A stretch of DNA of 6,906 bases. Origin: an uncultured Erysipelotrichaceae bacterium (lineage in GTDB: Bacteria; Bacillota_I; Bacilli_A; RF39; UBA660). Below are positions 6,461-6,906 of the stretch, piece after piece. Both the position numbers and the translations under genes were made by a program. The stretch is taken from contig CADCQR010000096.1 in the NCBI GenBank assembly GCA_902803685.1, forward strand, positions 1 through 6,906. The letters are read 5' to 3'. Position 1 is the stretch's first letter, and the number at the start of each line of letters is the position of its first letter. Below the pieces are notes generated by a model. That model searched no databases and had not been told where the DNA came from. It saw nothing but the letters and a program-made list of their open reading frames with translations.

Positions 6461-6906
6461 TTGAATATTTTAGTAAATATTATTCAATTAATTATTTATG
6501 TAAATTATTAGATGTGAGTAAATCGGGTTATTATAAATGGAAATATAGAAAGGAAAATCCTAGTTTAAAAGAAATATCAAGACAAAGTGATTTAGAATTG
6601 ATTAAAGAAGTACATAGTAAACATAAGACACATGGATATAGATGGATAAATACCTTTATAAGAAATCATTATGGAGTTGTTTATACCGATAATTATGTTC
6701 ATAGATTATGCAAATATGAGGATGTAAAATGTCAAGGAAAACATTATCAATGGAAGAAACCAGAAGAAGAGAACGAGAAATATAATAATTCGATATGGAA
6801 GGGTAAAAATATTTAACCAGGCCATTGAAGTTATTGCTTCCGACATGACTGCTTTTTATGTTAAAGGAATTTATTATGAATTAACAATGTATTTTGATGC
6901 TTGGAA
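6457..6906 (+). pseudogene. IS3-family transposase OrfB (DDE integrase), frameshifted and cut by the window edge
   Basis: OrfB carries the catalytic integrase core that cuts and joins the IS ends. It would be made by a -1 shift at the end of orfA: after AAA 6455-6457, stepping back one base gives ATA ATT GAA and the protein continues as IIEYFSKYYSINYLCKLL. Then come VSKSGYYKWK (from GTG 6514), the conserved HTH_21-like KHKTHGYRWI (6631-6660), VVYTDNYVHRLCKY and KHYQWKKPEEE. The frame ends at TAA 6814-6816 after WKGKNI. Dropping one T at 6812-6814 joins it in phase to NQAIEVIASDMTAFYVKG, where the Asp codon at 6842-6844 is the expected first D of the DDE triad, and the reading continues to YYELTMYFDAW at the window end. 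The one-base insertion would remove the whole catalytic core, so this copy is inactive unless the base is a sequencing error. No ATG-type start exists in this phase between 6373 and 6514. Confidence 0.82.

Larger units (their letters stand above)
6010..6906 (+). mobile_element. IS3-family insertion sequence, left part, decayed; right end beyond the window
   Basis: Two overlapping reading phases encode an IS3-type OrfA (helix-turn-helix plus leucine-zipper-like tail) followed by an OrfB integrase whose first catalytic aspartate region is reached before the window ends. The left boundary is a guess: TGTAAATCACAACG at 6010 starts with TG as IS3-family ends do and lies about 80 bp before the orfA start, a normal distance. 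The right inverted repeat and the target duplication cannot be seen. Both genes carry lesions, so this copy is probably not autonomous. It is oriented away from the minus-strand transporter gene and sits directly upstream of that gene's promoter. Confidence 0.8.

Noticed and set aside
1..6906. Mycoplasma-type code with TGA as tryptophan
   Set aside because: Tryptophan is encoded by TGG throughout and no real gene has an in-frame TGA, despite the low GC.
1..6906. CRISPR array, tRNA, rRNA or a multi-gene defence system
   Set aside because: No regularly spaced DNA repeats, cloverleaf or rRNA-like sequence was seen, and the gene set (ATPase, deoD, transporter, IS) does not match a known defence layout.

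Overview
The window is AT-rich, with strong G-rich Shine-Dalgarno sequences, extended -10 promoters and normal use of TGG for tryptophan (standard bacterial code). This fits a low-GC Gram-positive bacterium (Bacillota), perhaps an uncultured gut Bacilli or Clostridia lineage. That placement rests on sequence style and protein resemblance only.

Layout: three genes lie on the minus strand and a decayed insertion sequence lies on the plus strand at the right edge. Positions 1-1055 hold the first 351 codons of a ClpX-like AAA+ ATPase; its C-terminus is outside the window. Positions 1131-1832 hold deoD, a hexameric-type purine nucleoside phosphorylase. Positions 1886-5917 hold a 1343-residue RND/MMPL-type membrane transporter. 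Its second extracytoplasmic domain is very large and contains about eight or nine diverged copies of a roughly 75-80-residue unit. From about 6010 to the window end is the left part of an IS3-family insertion sequence. Its orfA carries a premature stop and its orfB carries a one-base frameshift, so both are annotated as pseudogenes.

The three minus-strand genes each appear to have their own promoter and ribosome binding site, so they look like neighbours more than a tight operon. The transporter-to-deoD gap is only 53 bp, and the deoD -35 box sits just after the transporter stop codon. In the deoD-to-ATPase gap the deoD terminator hairpin overlaps the ATPase promoter. The IS lies in the opposite orientation just upstream of the transporter promoter; its left end is about 90 bp from the transporter start codon.

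Nothing in the sequence ties purine salvage, the AAA+ ATPase and the transporter into one pathway. The most distinctive element is the repeat-bearing extracytoplasmic domain of the transporter. Next are the ClpX-like ATPase, which has a long non-ClpX N-terminal region, and the traceable inactivation of the IS.
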